Positions 1 through 9,657 of a stretch of DNA of 53,322 nucleotides are shown piece by piece (positions within the stretch are counted from its first letter, which is position 1; every line of letters starts with the position of its first letter). The notes under the pieces were generated by a model. That model made no database searches, was not told the origin of the DNA, and saw nothing but the letters and a program-made list of their open reading frames with translations. The position numbers and the translations under genes are program-made. The stretch is from contig FORK01000006.1 in assembly GCA_900113995.1 (NCBI GenBank), positions 72,117 to 125,438 of the forward strand, in the 5' to 3' direction. This stretch comes from Ruminococcaceae bacterium D5 (GTDB lineage: Bacteria; Bacillota; Clostridia; Oscillospirales; Ruminococcaceae).

Positions 1-579
1 GCAACCGGTCCCACCGGGCCGACGGGTGCGACTGGCGCAACGGGTGCAACCGGTCCCACCGGGCCGACCGGACCCAAAGGCGACGCCGGCGCGTGCTGCG
101 ATTGCCCCTGCGTCCAGCAAATGCTGCACTTAATCCAGCAGATCATCGCCCTCTATCCCAACGATACGCTCTCGATTGCAATGGAAAATGGAAATAATAC
201 CAGCGGCAGGCCGGGCAGCCTGCTTCCCGCAACCAATCCCGGCCTCTTCGAACTGGTCGACAGCCAGGGACGGCCGCAGGAAGCGGTCTCTGTCTGCCGG
301 ATCGTCTCAATCCGGGTGACCAGCGCCGCCTACAACGATGCGATCACCTATCTTGCCACCCCGGTCCCCACCCCGCAGGACTGCGGCGCCAGCTGCGAAG
401 CTGCTGTCCGGGCCTATCTGCCGGTGGGCACCGCCAATGCCTCCATCAAGGCAGGCGGTCAGACGGTCGCACAGGGAACCGTGCTGCAAAATCAGTTCGG
501 CGTTCTGGTTATCGTCGGACCCAACAACAGCAACCCTGCGTTTGTTTCCACCTGCAAGGCGGAAATTCTCGAGAAATAG
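1..579 (+). CDS. Collagen-like surface/exosporium protein, 3' part
   Basis: The frame is open from base 1, so the N-terminus lies outside the window; 192 residues are visible. The first 31 or so are Gly-X-Y triplets rich in Thr and Pro (GPTGPTGATG pattern), followed by a Cys-rich junction (ACCDCPC) and a globular tail of about 150 residues. This is the layout of bacterial collagen-like proteins such as the BclA-type exosporium filaments of spore formers, where the C-terminal domain trimerises and nucleates the triple helix. The collagen repeat is seen directly; the spore-surface location is inferred from the family. A terminator follows within 30 bases. Confidence 0.85.
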   Translation, partial: ATGPTGPTGATGATGATGPTGPTGPKGDAGACCDCPCVQQMLHLIQQIIALYPNDTLSIAMENGNNTSGRPGSLLPATNPGLFELVDSQGRPQEAVSVCRIVSIRVTSAAYNDAITYLATPVPTPQDCGASCEAAVRAYLPVGTANASIKAGGQTVAQGTVLQNQFGVLVIVGPNNSNPAFVSTCKAEILEK

Positions 580-603
580 CCTGGCTTTCGGACCTGAAGT
601 CCT

Positions 604-640
604 AAAAAAGGAGCTGCTTCAAAAGAAGCAGCTCCTTTTT
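604..640. terminator. Bidirectional intrinsic terminator
   Basis: Perfect 16-bp stem (605-620 with 625-640) around an AAAA loop, with A-run on the left and T-run on the right, so it works in both directions. It lies between the converging collagen-like gene and rplQ and would end the whole ribosomal operon. Confidence 0.9.
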
Positions 641-651
641 GGAAGGACAAA

Positions 652-993
652 TTACACCAGCTCTATAATTGCCATCTCGGCCGCGTCGCCGCGGCGGGGG
701 CCGGTGCGGATAATCCGGCAATATCCGCCGTTCTGATCCTTGTACTTGGGGCCGAGCTCGTCGATGACCTTCTTGGCCACCGTCTCCTTGGTGATGAAAG
801 AAAAGACCTGACGCTTGGAATGCAGGTCGCCGCGCTTGGCGGTGGTGATGATCTTTTCCGCCGCCGAGCGGACCTCCTTCGCGCGGGTGACGGTCGTCTC
901 GATGCGGCCGTTCTCCATCAGGTAGGTCACCATCGCCCGGAGCATCGCCATGCGATGATCGCTGGTTCTGCCGAGTTTTCTTGTGCCTGGCAT
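652..993 (-). CDS. rplQ: 50S ribosomal protein L17
   Basis: 113 residues, the usual bacterial bL17 length. It begins MPGTRKLGR and carries the conserved HRMAMLRAM segment and the TVTRAKEVR stretch. L17 is a late-binding large-subunit protein near the exit tunnel. It is the last gene of the super-operon, directly after rpoA, which is the standard position in Gram-positive alpha operons, and is followed by a strong terminator. Confidence 0.97.
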   Translation of the reverse strand: MPGTRKLGRTSDHRMAMLRAMVTYLMENGRIETTVTRAKEVRSAAEKIITTAKRGDLHSKRQVFSFITKETVAKKVIDELGPKYKDQNGGYCRIIRTGPRRGDAAEMAIIELV

Positions 994-1036
994 TGTATTT
1001 CACTCCTTACATGAGTTGTCTTTGGACCAAAGAGGA

Positions 1037-1999
1037 TTACTCCTCTTCCCTGCTCAGATCAAAGCCGAGCGACTGGAGCTTGGCAATGACCTCCTCGAGC
1101 GACTTCTTCCCGAGGTTTCTGACCTTCATCATTTCCTCAGGCGACTTGTTGACAAGGTCGCCAACGGTGTTGACCCCCGCGCGCTTGAGGCAGTTGAATG
1201 CCCGCACCGACAGGTCAAGCTCTTCAATTGTCATCTCAAGGGCCTTCTCCTTGCTAGAGTCTTCCTTCTTTTCAAGGATCTCGGTCGAGAAGGTCTCGTC
1301 GGACAGATCGACGAAGTGGTTGAGTTGTCGATTGAGGATCTTGGCCGCCAGACTCACGGCTTCCTTTGCGGAAATCGTGCCGTCTGTCCAGACCTCCAGG
1401 GTCAGCTTGTCATAGTCGGTAATCTGCTCCACACGGGTGTTCTCAACGGTGTAGTTGACCTTGAGGACGGGGGTGTAGATGCTGTCCACCGCGATGGTGC
1501 CGATCGGGGCCTTTTCCAGCTCAATGACCTTGTTGCGGTCGGCCGGAACATAGCCCTGGCCCTTCTGCAGGGTGATCTCCATCGTGAGCCTGCCGCCCTC
1601 TCCAACCGTCGCGATGTGCAGGTCGGGATCGAGGATCTCAATATCGGGATCATCCTGGCAGAGGATGCTCCCGGCAGTGACTTCGCACTCGCCCTCCGCG
1701 TCGATCCGAACAGTCTTCGGGCCTTCGCAGTAGAGCTTGGCATTCAGGCTCTTGATGTTGAGGATAATCTCGGTGACATCCTCCTTGACGCCCTCGATGG
1801 TGGAAAACTCATGCTGGACGCCATCGATTTTCACCGAAATCACAGCAACGCCGGGAAGCGAGGAGAGAAGCACACGTCTTAAGCTGTTGCCCAGCGTGGT
1901 ACCAAAACCGCGATCGAGCGGCTCCGCCACAAATCTTCCGTAGCGCCCGTCGTTCGAGAGCTGTGCAGTTTCAACCTTGGGCTCGATAATTTTAACCAT
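1037..1999 (-). CDS. rpoA: DNA-directed RNA polymerase subunit alpha
   Basis: 320 residues. The N-terminal dimerisation domain (about 1-230) contains the [19 protein letters not shown] motif that starts assembly of the core enzyme; an acidic linker leads to the C-terminal helix-hairpin-helix domain (about 245-315, with [14 protein letters not shown] and GKKSLEEV), which contacts UP elements and activators. Lies between rpsD and rplQ as in other Firmicutes, so its level is tied to ribosomal protein synthesis. Confidence 0.98.
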   Translation of the reverse strand: MVKIIEPKVETAQLSNDGRYGRFVAEPLDRGFGTTLGNSLRRVLLSSLPGVAVISVKIDGVQHEFSTIEGVKEDVTEIILNIKSLNAKLYCEGPKTVRIDAEGECEVTAGSILCQDDPDIEILDPDLHIATVGEGGRLTMEITLQKGQGYVPADRNKVIELEKAPIGTIAVDSIYTPVLKVNYTVENTRVEQITDYDKLTLEVWTDGTISAKEAVSLAAKILNRQLNHFVDLSDETFSTEILEKKEDSSKEKALEMTIEELDLSVRAFNCLKRAGVNTVGDLVNKSPEEMMKVRNLGKKSLEEVIAKLQSLGFDLSREEE

Positions 2000-2068
2000 A
2001 ATAACCCTCCCTTTCGAACGGCCGCAGGGCCGTTTCGTGTCGTTCCCCTGCTGATTGACAAAAAGGGG

Positions 2069-2665
2069 TTACTTGGAGTACAACTCGACGACGAGGTGCT
2101 CGGCGCACTCGAAATCAAGCTCCTCACGGGCGGGAAGGGCGACCACAGTGCCGGAGAAGTTGTTGGCGTCCTTGGTCAGCCACTTGGGAACGAGCCACTT
2201 GGCGTTCGCTTCCATGATCTGGGCGAATTTGACCGAGGAACGGCTCTTCTCGCGGACAGCGATGACATCACCGGCCTTGACGAGATAGGAGGGGATATCA
2301 ACCTTCGCGCCATTGACGGTAAAGTGGCCGTGGCCGATCAGCTGTCTGGCCTCGCGGCGGGTATTGGCATAGCCGAGGCGGAACACCACATTGTCGAGAC
2401 GGCGCTCCAGCAGCTGCAGCAGAACCTCACCGGTAATGCCCTGCGCCTTGTCGGCCATCAGGAAATATTTATGAAACTGCTTCTCGAGCACGCCATAGAT
2501 AAACTTCAGCTTCTGCTTCTCCTGGAGCTGAAGCGCATATTCGCTCTGCTTTCTGCGCATGTTCTGCTTCTGGTTGCGGTGGGTTTCCTTGTGGATGCCC
2601 ATGACAGCCGGAGAGATCTTCAGGGTCTTGCATCTCTTCAGGACAGGCTGCTTGTTTGTAGCCAT
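2069..2665 (-). CDS. rpsD: 30S ribosomal protein S4
   Basis: 198 residues, matching the short Firmicute-type uS4. The S4 RNA-binding domain is visible around residues 90-150 ([19 protein letters not shown], then the [15 protein letters not shown] turn). S4 is a primary assembly protein for the 30S body and binds 16S rRNA. Found between rpsK and rpoA; in Bacillus rpsD is often elsewhere, so its place here follows the clostridial arrangement. Confidence 0.97.
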   Translation of the reverse strand: MATNKQPVLKRCKTLKISPAVMGIHKETHRNQKQNMRRKQSEYALQLQEKQKLKFIYGVLEKQFHKYFLMADKAQGITGEVLLQLLERRLDNVVFRLGYANTRREARQLIGHGHFTVNGAKVDIPSYLVKAGDVIAVREKSRSSVKFAQIMEANAKWLVPKWLTKDANNFSGTVVALPAREELDFECAEHLVVELYSK

Positions 2666-2690
2666 GAATCAATTCCTCCTTATATCGTGA

Positions 2691-3095
2691 TTAGACGCGT
2701 CTTCTCTTGGGAGGACGGCATCCATTGTGGGGAATCGGGGTGACATCCTTGATCAGGCTGACCTCGAGTCCGGCGGCCTGAAGCGCTCTGATCGCAGCCT
2801 CACGGCCGGAGCCGGGGCCCTTGACATACACTTCGACGGTCTTGAGGCCGTGCTCCATCGCAGCCTTGGCAGCGGTCTCCGCAGCGGTCTGCGCGGCAAA
2901 CGGAGTCGACTTCCTCGAACCTCTGAATCCGAGGCCGCCGGCCGAAGCCCACGAAAGGGCGTTGCCCTGGGTGTCGGTGATGGTGACGATGGTGTTATTA
3001 AAAGTGGACTGGATATGGGCAGCCCCGCGCTCGATATTCTTGCGCTCGCGGCGTCTGGTGCGGGTAACGGCTCCCTTTTTCTGCTGTTTCGCCAT
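2691..3095 (-). CDS. rpsK: 30S ribosomal protein S11
   Basis: 134 residues. Typical uS11 features: a basic N-terminus, the [14 protein letters not shown] core, [13 protein letters not shown], and the C-terminal [10 protein letters not shown] tail. S11 forms part of the platform contacting the E-site mRNA. Eighteen bases separate it from rpsM upstream. Confidence 0.98.
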   Translation of the reverse strand: MAKQQKKGAVTRTRRRERKNIERGAAHIQSTFNNTIVTITDTQGNALSWASAGGLGFRGSRKSTPFAAQTAAETAAKAAMEHGLKTVEVYVKGPGSGREAAIRALQAAGLEVSLIKDVTPIPHNGCRPPKRRRV

Positions 3096-3113
3096 TTTGT
3101 ACTTGCCCCTCCC

Positions 3114-3482
3114 TTACTTTTTCTTGTTGGCAATGGTCTTCTTGGGACCTTTGCGGGTGCGGGCGTTGGTCTTGGAACGCTGTCCCCTGACCGGAAGGCC
3201 CTTTCTGTGGCGGACACCACGGTAGCAGCCGATCTCGACGAGGCGCTTGATGTCGAGCTGGACGCGGCTTCTCAGGTCGCCCTCAACGGTCAGGTGCTTG
3301 TCGATATATTCGCGCAGCAGGGCCTCGTCGGCTTCGGTGAGGTCCTTAACGCGGGTGTCGGGGTTGATGCCGGTGGCCTTGAGGATGTCGTTGGCGGTCT
3401 TGCGGCCGATGCCGAAAATATAGGTCAGACCGATCTCAACGCGCTTCTCGCGAGGCATGTCAATACCAGCGATACGTGCCAT
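3114..3482 (-). CDS. rpsM: 30S ribosomal protein S13
   Basis: 122 residues. The N-terminus [19 protein letters not shown] and the helix-two-turn-helix [14 protein letters not shown] are standard uS13, and the basic C-terminus ([15 protein letters not shown]) reaches toward the P-site tRNA. S13 bridges the 30S head to L5 in the large subunit. Lies between rpmJ and rpsK. Confidence 0.98.
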   Translation of the reverse strand: MARIAGIDMPREKRVEIGLTYIFGIGRKTANDILKATGINPDTRVKDLTEADEALLREYIDKHLTVEGDLRSRVQLDIKRLVEIGCYRGVRHRKGLPVRGQRSKTNARTRKGPKKTIANKKK

Positions 3483-3515
3483 ACTTTGTTACACCTCCAA
3501 TGTTTTCGGTTGGCG

Positions 3516-3629
3516 TTAGCCCTGGCGCTGCTTGTGCTTGGGGTTGTCGCAGATCACCATGACGCGACCTTTGCGTTTGATCACCTTGCACTTGTCGCAC
3601 ATCGGCTTCACGGAAGGTCTTACTTTCAT
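3516..3629 (-). CDS. rpmJ: 50S ribosomal protein L36
   Basis: A 37-residue protein, found by reading the strand between rpsM and infA. It starts [11 protein letters not shown] and has the C-X2-C...C...H zinc-ribbon pattern ([17 protein letters not shown] then NPKHKQRQG), so it is the zinc-binding type of bL36. Its length equals that of the family. The position between infA and rpsM is the standard one. Confidence 0.96.
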   Translation of the reverse strand: MKVRPSVKPMCDKCKVIKRKGRVMVICDNPKHKQRQG

Positions 3630-3675
3630 GATAAATACCTCCATACTTCTAGCGGCGGCTCAAAACGAAAACGGA

Positions 3676-3724
3676 AATCCCGATCCGCTGCCCGGCGCCG
3701 CCCGTTTCCGCTGGCAGCGGGATT
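3676..3724. other. Intra-operon hairpin between infA and rpmJ
   Basis: The 104-base gap holds an inverted repeat: AATCCC-GCTGCC type arms at 3676-3690 and 3712-3724 with a GC-rich loop. On the minus strand it is followed by short T-runs, so it could act as a weak terminator, an RNA processing site or an mRNA stabiliser. The structure is seen in the sequence; its function is unknown. Confidence 0.45.
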
Positions 3725-3733
3725 GCTTTTTGG

Positions 3734-3952
3734 TTATTTCGATCTCCAGGTGATCCGACCCTTGGTCAGGTCATACGGAGAAATCTCCATGGTGACCTTA
3801 TCTCCGGGAAGGATACGGATGAAGTTCATCCGCAGCTTGCCCGAAATATGGGCGTGCAGCTTATGACCACCCTGAATCTCAACGATGAACTGTGCGTTGG
3901 GGAGCGCCTCTTTGACGATGCCCTCCACCTCAATGACGTCATCCTTTGCCAA
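3734..3952 (-). CDS. infA: Translation initiation factor IF-1
   Basis: 72 residues, the usual length. An S1/OB-fold protein starting [11 protein letters not shown], with the conserved [20 protein letters not shown] and GRITWR segments. IF-1 occupies the A site during initiation. Stop and start of the neighbouring KOW gene are separated by only a few bases, which implies coupled translation. Confidence 0.97.
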   Translation of the reverse strand: MAKDDVIEVEGIVKEALPNAQFIVEIQGGHKLHAHISGKLRMNFIRILPGDKVTMEISPYDLTKGRITWRSK

Positions 3953-3954
3953 GA

Positions 3955-4209
3955 TTATTTCCCTCCTTCATCACAATGCTCGCAAAAGCAGCTGAGTGCG
4001 GCGCGCAGCGACCGGTTTGAGCGCAGGGCCTCTTCGTCCAGCATCCCGGAGGTCAAAGCCAGGTGCTTCCTGCGCTTCTTCTTGGGACGCTCAAGCGGCC
4101 GTTCCCGGCCGTTGGCCAGCAACGCAAAGTCCTCCCCGGCTGAGACGACGGCAAACCATTCGCCGGCATCCCGTCCCGCAAGGCTCTTCACGATCTGTCC
4201 CCGCTCCAT
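3955..4209 (-). CDS. KOW-domain RNA-binding protein (L14e-like)
   Basis: 84 residues from the ATG at 4209; an in-frame GTG at 4218 would add three residues, but a GGGTGG Shine-Dalgarno stands about seven bases before 4209. Residues 1-30 ([20 protein letters not shown]) match the KOW motif of the family annotated in clostridia as KOW domain-containing RNA-binding protein, related to eukaryotic L14e/L27e. A basic patch RPKKKRRK follows, and the C-terminus has a CFCEHC motif. It sits between map and infA, its usual clostridial location, so a ribosome-linked role is likely; the exact function is unknown. Confidence 0.8.
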   Translation of the reverse strand: MERGQIVKSLAGRDAGEWFAVVSAGEDFALLANGRERPLERPKKKRRKHLALTSGMLDEEALRSNRSLRAALSCFCEHCDEGGK

Positions 4210-4221
4210 TGCAGCCACCCG

Positions 4222-4971
4222 TCAGGGCAGGGCGGTCAGGATGACCGGCCCGCCGGGGGTGATGGCGACAGTATGCTCAAAGTGGGCCGAGAGCGAACCG
4301 TCCCGGGTCACCACCGTCCAGTCGTTGCCGAGCACCTTCACCGCGAACGCTCCAGCATTGATCATCGGCTCGATGGCGATGACCATGCCGGGGACCAGCC
4401 GGATTCCATGTCCCGCGTGCCCGAAGTTGGGCACCTCCGGTTCCTCGTGGAGATCCCGGCCGACCCCATGCCCGACATATTCCCGGACGACCGAAAAGCC
4501 AAGCGGCTCGACGGTCGACTGCACCGCGTGGGCAACGTCGCCGATCCGGCTGCCGGGCTGTGCCGCGGCAATTCCCTTTTCGAGCGCCAGTTTTGTCGCG
4601 TCGAGCAGGCTCTGCGCCTCGTCCGATATCCTCCCGCAGGGGAAGGTGTAGGCCGAGTCGCCGTGATAGCCGCCGATCTTTGCTCCGACGTCGATGCTCA
4701 CAATATCCCCTTCGCGGATTACTTTTCCGCCGGGAATGCCATGGATCACCTCGTCGTTGACCGAGATGCAGGCCGAAGCGGGGAACCCGCCGTAGCCGAG
4801 AAAGGAAGGAACCGCCCCATGCCTGGTGATGAAGTCATGCACGACATGGTCGATTTCCGCGGTGGTAACGCCGGGTCGCACCGCGGAGCCGCCCGCATGC
4901 AGGGCCTGCGCGGTGAGCGCGCCGGCCTTGCGCATCTTCTGAAGCTCCTGTTGTGTTTTTAAGATCACCAT
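4222..4971 (-). CDS. map: Methionine aminopeptidase, type I
   Basis: 249 residues from MVILKTQQELQKMRKAG; a start eight codons upstream is possible but would overlap adk. All five metal ligands of the pita-bread fold are visible: Asp in SIDVGAK and in GGYHGDSAY, His in GHGVGRDLHE, Glu in AIEPMI and Glu in FEHTVAI. It removes the initiator methionine from nascent proteins. The gene begins almost immediately after the adk stop, and the adk-map pair within the spc operon is conserved in Firmicutes. Confidence 0.97.
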   Translation of the reverse strand: MVILKTQQELQKMRKAGALTAQALHAGGSAVRPGVTTAEIDHVVHDFITRHGAVPSFLGYGGFPASACISVNDEVIHGIPGGKVIREGDIVSIDVGAKIGGYHGDSAYTFPCGRISDEAQSLLDATKLALEKGIAAAQPGSRIGDVAHAVQSTVEPLGFSVVREYVGHGVGRDLHEEPEVPNFGHAGHGIRLVPGMVIAIEPMINAGAFAVKVLGNDWTVVTRDGSLSAHFEHTVAITPGGPVILTALP

Positions 4972-4972
4972 G

Positions 4973-5608
4973 TTACTTTTCTCCGACCGCTGCAAGGATT
5001 TCTTCGGTGACCCGATCCATCTCCTGCGCTGCGTCCAGCGAGGTCAGCACCCCGTGCGCCCGGTAGAAATCGACCAGCGGTTCGGTCTGCTCGTGATAAA
5101 CCTTCAGACGCTTGGCGACCGTCTCGGGAGCGTCGTCCTTTCGGGTGACGAGCGCACCGCCGCATTTGTCGCAGATTCCTGCCTCGGCGGGCGGATTATT
5201 GTGGATATGATAAGGGGTGCCGCACTTTTCACAGACCCGCCGGCCGGTCATCCGCTCCATGATCTCTTCGTCCGAGATCACCAGGTTAATGACCGCGTCC
5301 ACGCGTCCGCCGATCTCCTCAAACTTTTCCGCCTGCACCACCGTGCGGGGGAAGCCGTCGAGGATGTAGCGGCCGCTGCAGTCCGGCTTTGCGAGACGGT
5401 CAGCGACCATCTCGACCACCAGATCGTCGGGGACAAGCGCCCCGCGGTCGGTGTAGGACCGAAATTTTCTCCCGAGCTCAGAGCCGGAGGCGATCGCCTC
5501 GCGGATGATATTGCCGGTCCCGATGATGACGAGGCCGAGCCGCTTCGAAAGAATTTCTGCCTGGGTGCCCTTCCCTGCGCCGGGTGCGCCGAGTAGTATC
5601 ATCTTCAT
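4973..5608 (-). CDS. adk: Adenylate kinase (zinc type)
   Basis: 211 residues. Catalyses ATP + AMP = 2 ADP. P-loop GAPGAGKGTQ at residues 7-16, NMP-binding region, DGFPRTV around 84-90, and a lid with four cysteines (126, 129, 146, 149) forming the zinc site found in Gram-positive adenylate kinases. Lies between secY and map in the spc operon, sixteen bases from secY. Confidence 0.97.
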   Translation of the reverse strand: MKMILLGAPGAGKGTQAEILSKRLGLVIIGTGNIIREAIASGSELGRKFRSYTDRGALVPDDLVVEMVADRLAKPDCSGRYILDGFPRTVVQAEKFEEIGGRVDAVINLVISDEEIMERMTGRRVCEKCGTPYHIHNNPPAEAGICDKCGGALVTRKDDAPETVAKRLKVYHEQTEPLVDFYRAHGVLTSLDAAQEMDRVTEEILAAVGEK

Positions 5609-5623
5609 GATCTTCCTCCAACC

Positions 5624-6919
5624 TTATTCCAGGAAGCCCTTATAGTGACGCATCATCATCTGGCTCTCGAGCTGGCGAACCATATCGAGGGCAACGCCGA
5701 CAACGATGATCACCGACGTACCGCCAAGAGAGATATTCATACGGGTCAGCGCGCCGACGCCGATCGGCGCCACCGCAATCACACTCAGGAACAGACCGCC
5801 GAGGAAGGTGGTCTTGGAGACGATCTTCGCAATATAGTCGGAGGTCGGCTTGCCGGGACGGATGCCCGGAACCGTTCCGCTGTTCTTGCGGATGTTGTTG
5901 GAGATCTCAATGGGATTGTACTGAATCGCCACATAAAAGTAGCTGAATCCCATGATGAGGAAGAAGTACAACAGGCCATACCAGATGGTGTTGTAATTGA
6001 AGAGGTTCAGGAACTTGCCGAAGAAGGACGTATCCGAAATCTGGACAAAGCCCTTGATGGTGGTCGGGATGGCAAGCAGGGTCGAGGCAAAGATGATCGG
6101 CAAAACGCCGGACATGTTGACCTTGATCGGGATGAAGGTCGACTGGCCGCCGTACTGCTTTCTGCCGACGATCCGCTTGGCATACTGCACCGGAATCCGC
6201 CGCTCGGCGTTGGTCATCACAATGATGAAGGCGATGACCGCGAGGAACAGCACAATGACAAACGGGACCGCGAAGAAATAATAGGTCGCGCCCTCGACCG
6301 CCAGCTTGAGGTAGGCGATCATTGTGTTGACCACGGCGCCGCCGCGGGAGACGATACCGATGAACAGAATCATCGAGATGCCGTTGCCGATGCCCTTGGC
6401 GTCAATCCGCTCGCCCATAAACACGATCAGCATCGCGCCTGCGGTGAAGCAGAGGATGATGATGATGCGGGCAAAGTAGTACTGCCAGCCTTCAAAGCTC
6501 TGAATCGCGCCCTGATTGTTGAGCAGCATGGTGTAGGCAAACGCCTGCAGGAACGCCAGCGCCAGAGTGGTATAACGGGTGATCTTGTTGATTCTGCGCT
6601 TGCCTTCCTCGCCTTCCTTCGCCAGATTCTCAAGATAGGGAATCGCAACGGTGAGAAGCTGGATGACGATCGAAGCCGTGATGTACGGCGAGATCGAAAG
6701 TGCGAAGAGGGTGCTGCGCGAGAACGCGCCGCCGGTCAGCATATCCAGATAGCTGAAAATGCCGCCGGTGCTCGACACCATGCTGGTGAGGGCGCCGGGA
6801 TCGAGGAACGGCACCGGGATCTGGGAACCGATCCGGGTGAGCATCAGGATGAAAAAGGTGAAAAGAAGTTTCTTTCTGAGATCCTCAATTTTCCATGCGT
6901 TTCTCAGCGTATCGAGCAT
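5624..6919 (-). CDS. secY: Preprotein translocase subunit SecY
   Basis: 431 residues with ten predicted membrane helices. Typical SecY segments: N-terminal DLRKKLLFTFF, plug-region sequence after IPVPFLDPGAL, the GIGNGISMILF loop and the RIVGRKQYGGQSTFIPIKVN cytoplasmic loop. It forms the protein-conducting channel with SecE and SecG. Immediately follows rplO by one base, the universal spc-operon order. Confidence 0.98.
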   Translation of the reverse strand: MLDTLRNAWKIEDLRKKLLFTFFILMLTRIGSQIPVPFLDPGALTSMVSSTGGIFSYLDMLTGGAFSRSTLFALSISPYITASIVIQLLTVAIPYLENLAKEGEEGKRRINKITRYTTLALAFLQAFAYTMLLNNQGAIQSFEGWQYYFARIIIILCFTAGAMLIVFMGERIDAKGIGNGISMILFIGIVSRGGAVVNTMIAYLKLAVEGATYYFFAVPFVIVLFLAVIAFIIVMTNAERRIPVQYAKRIVGRKQYGGQSTFIPIKVNMSGVLPIIFASTLLAIPTTIKGFVQISDTSFFGKFLNLFNYNTIWYGLLYFFLIMGFSYFYVAIQYNPIEISNNIRKNSGTVPGIRPGKPTSDYIAKIVSKTTFLGGLFLSVIAVAPIGVGALTRMNISLGGTSVIIVVGVALDMVRQLESQMMMRHYKGFLE

Positions 6920-6920
6920 C

Positions 6921-7361
6921 TTACTTCACCTCGGCCTTTCCCCCAGCCGCCTCAATCTTTTCCTTGGCGGACGCGGAAAACGCCGAAGCGATCACCGTAA
7001 GCTTGCGCTCAAGCTCGCCTCTGCCGAGGATTTTGATACCGTCGCGGGTGTTCTTGATGATGCCGGCGTCGGCAATGGCCTGGGCATCGACAACGGCGCC
7101 ATCCTCAAAGCGGTTGAGCACATCGACATTGATCGAGACATATTCCTTGGCAAAGATGTTGTTGAAGCCGCGCTTCGGGATACGTCTCTGAAGGGGCATC
7201 TGGCCGCCTTCGAAGCCGGGACGGATGCTGCCGCCCGAACGGGCCTTCTGTCCCTTGTGCCCCTTGCCGGCGGTCTTGCCGTTGCCGGAGCCCGCGCCTC
7301 TGCCCTTGCGGAACACGCTCTTGGTCGAGCCGGGCGCCGGGGATAACTCATGCAGTTTCAT
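6921..7361 (-). CDS. rplO: 50S ribosomal protein L15
   Basis: 146 residues from [11 protein letters not shown]; a GTG four codons earlier would sit on the Shine-Dalgarno AGGAGG, so the ATG at 7361 is chosen. Contains the glycine/lysine-rich N-terminus ([20 protein letters not shown]) and the [18 protein letters not shown] segment of uL15, which binds 23S rRNA during late assembly. Lies between rpmD and secY. Confidence 0.96.
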   Translation of the reverse strand: MKLHELSPAPGSTKSVFRKGRGAGSGNGKTAGKGHKGQKARSGGSIRPGFEGGQMPLQRRIPKRGFNNIFAKEYVSINVDVLNRFEDGAVVDAQAIADAGIIKNTRDGIKILGRGELERKLTVIASAFSASAKEKIEAAGGKAEVK

Positions 7362-7382
7362 AGCTGGTTGCACCTCCTCTGT

Positions 7383-7562
7383 TTAAGCCTCGGTCCAGGA
7401 GACGAGATGGGAAATCTTCTTGATCTTGCCCCTCGTCGCCGCATTGTCAGGCTGAACCGTTTCATTTCCGATCTTGCGAAGACCGAGTGCTTCGGCGGTG
7501 GCAATCTGGTCCTTCAGGCAGCCCGCAGTGGACTTGACCAGCTTGATTTTGATGTTAGCCAT
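7383..7562 (-). CDS. rpmD: 50S ribosomal protein L30
   Basis: 59 residues, the bacterial uL30 length, starting MANIKIKLVKSTAGCLKDQ with the conserved TAEALGLRKI and the NETVQPDN turn. The open frame runs further upstream into rpsE, but the ATG at 7562 has a Shine-Dalgarno and matches the family start. Between rpsE and rplO as expected. Confidence 0.96.
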   Translation of the reverse strand: MANIKIKLVKSTAGCLKDQIATAEALGLRKIGNETVQPDNAATRGKIKKISHLVSWTEA

Positions 7563-7576
7563 AATCCTCCTACCTC

Positions 7577-8077
7577 CTAGCCCAGGATCTCGTCGGCGTT
7601 CTTGCCGCGGATCGCGGCGACCTCGTCGACATTGCGCAGCGAACGGAGTCCCTCGCAGGTGGCGGTCACCACGTTGCAGGGGTTGTTCGAACGCTGGCAC
7701 TTGGTGCGGATATCCTTGATGCCCGCGACCTCAAGCACCGCGCGCACCGGGCCGCCGGCGATAACGCCGGTACCCTGGGGAGCGGGGAGCATCAGCACGC
7801 GGCCCGCGCCGAAGCACCCGATCACCTCATGGGGAATGGTGGTTCCCTTGAGGGAAATCCTAAACATGTTCTTCTTGGCGTCTTCGAGTCCCTTGCGGAT
7901 CGCCTCGGGAACCTCGCTCGCCTTGCCGAGGCCGTAGCCGATCAGCCCTTTGCCGTCGCCGACGACGACGAGCGCGGAAAATTTCATCACGCGGCCGCCC
8001 TTTACCGTCTTGGAAACACGGTTGATAGCAACGACCTTCTCGTTGAGTTCCATTGCCGTAGCGTCAATACGAGCCAA
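7577..8077 (-). CDS. rpsE: 30S ribosomal protein S5
   Basis: 166 residues. The double-stranded-RNA-binding-like N-domain ([43 protein letters not shown] region) is followed by the S5 C-domain ([19 protein letters not shown]). S5 contributes to decoding fidelity together with S4. Located between rplR and rpmD. Confidence 0.98.
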   Translation of the reverse strand: MARIDATAMELNEKVVAINRVSKTVKGGRVMKFSALVVVGDGKGLIGYGLGKASEVPEAIRKGLEDAKKNMFRISLKGTTIPHEVIGCFGAGRVLMLPAPQGTGVIAGGPVRAVLEVAGIKDIRTKCQRSNNPCNVVTATCEGLRSLRNVDEVAAIRGKNADEILG

Positions 8078-8094
8078 ACGTATCCCTCCTTACC

Positions 8095-8454
8095 TTAGAA
8101 GTTGAGTCCGCCCTCGCGGGCGCCCTCAGCGAGTTCTTTGATCCGTCCATGATAGAGGTAGCCGCTGCGGTCGAATACCACCGCGGTGATCCCTTTCTCC
8201 ACCGCGCGCTCGGCAACAAGCTTGCCGATTGCACGGGCGGCGGCCTTATCCGAGCCCTTCTCGGTGAAGGACTTCTCGAGCGAAGAAGCAGACACCAGAG
8301 TGACGCCGGCCTTATCGTCGATGATCTGTGCGTAGATGTTCTTGGCGGAGCGGAACACGCTCAGGCGCGGACGCTCGGCAGTGCCGTTGACCTTATTTCT
8401 CACGCGGACATGTCTTTTCAGACGAGCCTTGTTGCTATCGATTTTGTTGACCAT
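8095..8454 (-). CDS. rplR: 50S ribosomal protein L18
   Basis: 119 residues from [15 protein letters not shown]. Another ATG two codons upstream lies only three bases from the AGGAG Shine-Dalgarno, so 8454 is preferred. Shows [20 protein letters not shown] and [19 protein letters not shown], hallmarks of uL18, which carries 5S rRNA to the large subunit. Between rplF and rpsE. Confidence 0.96.
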   Translation of the reverse strand: MVNKIDSNKARLKRHVRVRNKVNGTAERPRLSVFRSAKNIYAQIIDDKAGVTLVSASSLEKSFTEKGSDKAAARAIGKLVAERAVEKGITAVVFDRSGYLYHGRIKELAEGAREGGLNF

Positions 8455-8471
8455 GTGCATTCACTCCTTTC

Positions 8472-9017
8472 TTACTTTTTGCCCTTGCCGGCCTTGCCTT
8501 CCTTGCGGATGATGACCTCATCGGTATACTTGATGCCCTTGCCCTTATAAGGCTCGGGAGGACGCTTCTCGCGGACTTCCGCCGCGAACTGGCCGACCTT
8601 CTGCTTATCGCAGCCGACGATGATGATCTTGTTGGGCGCGGGAACCTCAACGGTGATCCCTTCGACCTCCGCCATGATCACCTGATGTGAGAAGCCCAGG
8701 TTCATGACGAGGTTCTTGCCCTGCTTGGCGACACGATAGCCAACACCGTTGACCTCGAGTTCCTTCTTAAAGGTCTCGTGGCAGCCGGTGACCATGTTGG
8801 AAACAAGGGTCCGGGTCAGCCCGTGCAGGCTGCGGTGAACCGGATCGTCGCTCGGGCGGGTGACGATGACTTCATTTTCCTTGACCTCGATGCCGATCTC
8901 GGGGTTGAAGGCGTTGGTCAGAGTGCCCTTCGGTCCCTTGACGGTGACCTCATGGCCGTTGACCTTGACCTCGACGCCCGCGGGGATGGCGATATGCTTT
9001 CTTCCGATTCTAGACAT
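8472..9017 (-). CDS. rplF: 50S ribosomal protein L6
   Basis: 181 residues with two related L6 folds: the N-terminal half includes [19 protein letters not shown] and VKGPKGTL; the C-terminal half has the conserved [14 protein letters not shown] signature. Supports the GTPase-associated region of the 50S subunit. Between rpsH and rplR. Confidence 0.98.
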   Translation of the reverse strand: MSRIGRKHIAIPAGVEVKVNGHEVTVKGPKGTLTNAFNPEIGIEVKENEVIVTRPSDDPVHRSLHGLTRTLVSNMVTGCHETFKKELEVNGVGYRVAKQGKNLVMNLGFSHQVIMAEVEGITVEVPAPNKIIIVGCDKQKVGQFAAEVREKRPPEPYKGKGIKYTDEVIIRKEGKAGKGKK

Positions 9018-9032
9018 CTCTCGCGCCCCCCC

Positions 9033-9431
9033 TTACCAGACGAAGGCGAGCACTTCGCCGCCTACATTCTGTTTTCTGGCTTCCTTATCGGTCATAACGC
9101 CCTTCGAGGTCGAAAGGATGGCGATGCCCAGTCCCTTCATGACGCGGGGCGCCTCTTCGCAGCTGGTGTAGATACGAAGACCCGGCTTGGAAACTCTTCT
9201 GAGTCCGGTGATGACAGGGGTCTTGCCCGCAGTGTATTTGAGCACAATGCGGATCACGCCCTGCTTGCCGTCTTCAACGACGGTGTAGCTTTTAATATAG
9301 CCCTCGTCCAACAGAATCTGGACAATCGCCTTCTTCATGTTGGAAGCGGGAACATCGACCGAGTCGTGACGCGCCGTGCTCGCATTGCGGATGCGGGTCA
9401 GCAGGTCAGCGATGGTATCGGTGATATGCAT
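9033..9431 (-). CDS. rpsH: 30S ribosomal protein S8
   Basis: 132 residues. N-terminus [17 protein letters not shown] and C-terminal signature [20 protein letters not shown] are diagnostic of uS8, a primary 16S rRNA binder that in Escherichia coli also represses the spc operon. Whether the same feedback operates here is not visible from the sequence. Confidence 0.98.
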   Translation of the reverse strand: MHITDTIADLLTRIRNASTARHDSVDVPASNMKKAIVQILLDEGYIKSYTVVEDGKQGVIRIVLKYTAGKTPVITGLRRVSKPGLRIYTSCEEAPRVMKGLGIAILSTSKGVMTDKEARKQNVGGEVLAFVW

Positions 9432-9456
9432 GCCGTAAACCTCCTTTTGATCCTAC

Positions 9457-9642
9457 TTACCAGCTTGCCTTGCGCACGCCGGGAATCTGTCCTTTGTATG
9501 CCAGCTCTCTGAAGCAGATACGGCAGATGCCGTACTTTCTCAGATACGCATGGGGACGGCCGCAGATCTTGCACCTGTTGTACTCCCGGGAAGAGAACTT
9601 GGCAGGGCGCTGCTGCTTGATTTTCATACTGGTCTTTGCCAT
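9457..9642 (-). CDS. rpsZ: 30S ribosomal protein S14, zinc type
   Basis: 61 residues, the short zinc-containing uS14. Two C-X2-C pairs ([20 protein letters not shown]) form the zinc ribbon that the longer, cysteine-free S14 lacks. Position between rplE and rpsH is standard. No second S14 copy is in the window. Confidence 0.97.
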   Translation of the reverse strand: MAKTSMKIKQQRPAKFSSREYNRCKICGRPHAYLRKYGICRICFRELAYKGQIPGVRKASW

Positions 9643-9657
9643 GCTGATTTCTCCTCC

